Positions 62,316-64,000 of a DNA stretch of 64,000 nucleotides are shown here, one piece after another; positions within the stretch are counted from its first letter, which is position 1, and each line of letters begins with the position of its first letter. Under the pieces are notes generated by a model, which made no database searches, was not told where the DNA came from, and saw only the letters and a list, made by a program, of their open reading frames with translations. The translations under genes and the position numbers were made by a program. The DNA lies in assembly GCF_000328475.2 (NCBI RefSeq), contig NC_026479.1, forward strand, positions 434,001 to 498,000, given 5' to 3'. This DNA comes from Mycosarcoma maydis. Taxonomy: Eukaryota > Basidiomycota > Ustilaginomycetes > Ustilaginales.

Positions 62316-64000
62316 TCATACATCGCTTGGCCGAATCGTACCGCCTTTTCTCACCCATCACCTCACCCACACTGTAACATAGTTCAGGACCTTGCTTTGT
62401 TCTCGGCGCTCCCTCCCCTACCATGCTCCAAGCCTCCCTGCGTTGATCTTGTCGAACGAAAAATGTAACGATATATATCGTGTCTTACGAGATTTCCCTA
62501 TTATTTGCAATGCCAATCATGAATGTTGATGCTGGATTCTCGTCATTGATCTTTCAGTTTGTCTGTGCTGGGTCAAATCCTTACTCTTCTCGATCATGTG
62601 TGAGCCGAAAAGAAGAGGCCAAGCTGATGCGAAGACAGCCGTGGGGAACAAAAGAAAATCTCCGATTCATAGAATGCGGGGATATTTTTTACAGTGTTGG
62701 ACTGGGCATAATCTATATCAATCACGAATACGAACGAATTGGAACTCAGACGCTGGGATGATAACGAATCACCGGTTGGAGAGAATCATGGAAACGCTTA
62801 TGCTGTCACACGAGGTAGGGCAAAGAGCTGGATCAGAACAGCTCTGCAAAGCGGGGTAAGTGGAATGTCTTGCGCTCGAAAGACGTGGTTACGTAGTCTC
62901 ACCGCTCACTGGCTCTTTCAATTGCTATGGTGTGTCTTGCTGCAGTGCTCTATGCGATATGCGAGACTAACAACTTCAAGAGGCCATAAGTTAAGTTAGC
63001 TTTTGTGGTCTCGCGTATGGTGCGTAGATATTGATGCTTGAGCAGAGATGCTCATTACCCCGCTTCCCCTAGCTCGCTTGGCTGAATGGTACGAGGTCGC
63101 AATCAACGATCGCTAGGATAGCTAAGCTATTGATGGTGTGCGGCGGCTCGCCGCCTTTCTTGACATCCCTCCATCAATCTCGGCACAGCTTAGTGACCTC
63201 CCCTCCGCTTTTGAGCTAGCCTAGTTTGGCAGAGGTCGGTTGAAACGAGTCTTGCTTTCTCGCAGCGTGCAGCACACTGCTTAGAAAATTGCGGCGGTCC
63301 AGCCGAATGGGTTAAAATCGTCGACCGCAAACAGGCATGTACTGCTCAGTGTTCCTCATCTTCCTTCTCTCTGTACACCCTTGCAGCCAGGGCTGTATCC
63401 ATGCAGCTACATGACACGATGTTGCCGCAGCCTGATGTAGGTTTCAAGTGGTGTCTGTAGAGGTTTCGGTGCGTTCTTGTTCAGAACGAGTAAGACTTTG
63501 CCAATCCCATGCAGGCCTACAAGGGGCGTGGATGCGTGCAGTGCCTACCTCACAATCGTGAATCAATTAGGACGTTAGGACTTTCTCCGTCATGGCACCT
63601 GTCGTGTGTGATGCGGAGGCCGTGATGGGCATCGCGCGCAAAAATGAATGGATCACGCTTCAGACGCGCTCAATTCGATCGTGTGCTGCTAACTTGGTGG
63701 AGACACTCATCCAGCACAACCGCGCTAGCAAGCTCCGGCGTCACAACGCGCCGGCAAGGCCCGTGGGCACTGGATCAGCATATTACATTCGTGATTCGTT
63801 ATGATTCACGATTAACGATTCACGATTACATCGGCATCCACTTTGATTTCAAATAAGCCAACGCAAAATCACGGTCGTGAATGGTGAATGAAAGAAACTT
63901 GCAAGCTGGCTGAAAATCGCACTATTGGGCAGAGGGTTTGTACGTGAAAGGGCAACTCTGCTCAGTGCCGTCATCGTAGAAAGCTCGGCTCTCGCGCAAT
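62316..64000. other. 1.7-kb terminal intergenic region
   Basis: No supported gene up to the window end. TCACGA-word cluster at 63787-63828 and single words near 63553 and 63868. Confidence 0.5.
63787..63828. repeat. Cluster of attcgtgatt/attcacgatt words
   Basis: attcgtgattcg, gattcacgatt and gattcacgatt in 42 bases, in both orientations. Confidence 0.85.

Noticed and set aside
1..64000. tRNA, rRNA, CRISPR arrays, bacterial insertion sequences
   Set aside because: No convincing tRNA B-box (GGTTCGANNCC) in cloverleaf context, no rRNA-like stretch and no regularly spaced direct repeats; the repeated TCACGA words lack constant spacing and repeat length, so they are not a CRISPR array.

Overview
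This is a nuclear DNA window from a fungus, most probably a smut basidiomycete (Ustilaginomycotina, Ustilago/Sporisorium-like). The inference rests on compact single-gene loci on both strands, few and short introns (92-489 bp) with GTAAGT/GTGAGT/GTAGGT donors, a Cdc4-type myosin light chain, an HDEL-tailed BiP, Ala/Ser-rich surface proteins, and several long ORFs that look lineage-specific. It is a draft scaffold with three runs of exactly 100 N (33555-33654, 52054-52153, 54929-55028). Two of these gaps cut genes and the third lies in front of one.

Layout. 1-13 kb: cystathionine gamma-lyase (cut by the window edge), a mitochondrial adenylate-kinase-like P-loop protein, a Sir2 deacetylase, the ribosome-assembly GTPase Nog2 (two exons), a makorin-like E3 ligase and a carotenoid/stilbene cleavage oxygenase. 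14-18 kb: an ERCC6L2-like SNF2 ATPase. 18-26.6 kb: gene-poor accessory stretch with one GPI-type Kre9/Knh1-like surface protein, a near-perfect 17-bp hairpin, and a decayed, internally deleted Ty3/gypsy element with recognisable divergent LTRs. 26.6-31 kb: three-exon Elf1, a divergent ankyrin protein and a 7-TM orphan. 31.8-34 kb: BiP/Kar2, interrupted by a gap with two lesions beside it. 35-39.5 kb: WBP4-like splicing factor, nucleoside hydrolase and secreted S1/P1 nuclease. 41.7-46 kb: ATP synthase subunit g, Cdc4 light chain and a four-exon GRGGAGN-repeat (DUF3602-like) protein. 47.8-56.1 kb: exosome subunit Rrp45, a long methyltransferase running into a gap, Elongin C in very small exons, and Alg13. 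57.9-62.3 kb: a 1466-residue single-pass surface protein.

Most genes are unrelated housekeeping genes and there is no operon logic. Several are arranged head to head (Nog2/makorin, Elf1/ankyrin, WBP4/nucleoside hydrolase, Elongin C/Alg13). Two themes recur: the secretory pathway (BiP, Alg13, secreted nuclease, GPI protein, 1466-aa membrane protein) and RNA metabolism or ribosome biogenesis (Nog2, Rrp45, WBP4, Elf1).

The most unusual signal is not a gene. Intergenic DNA is studded with a short family of words sharing the core TCACGA/TCGTGA, often doubled or as inverted pairs, and one pair sits inside the dead retroelement. Coordinates of introns come from splice-site and reading-frame reasoning only, with no transcript evidence.
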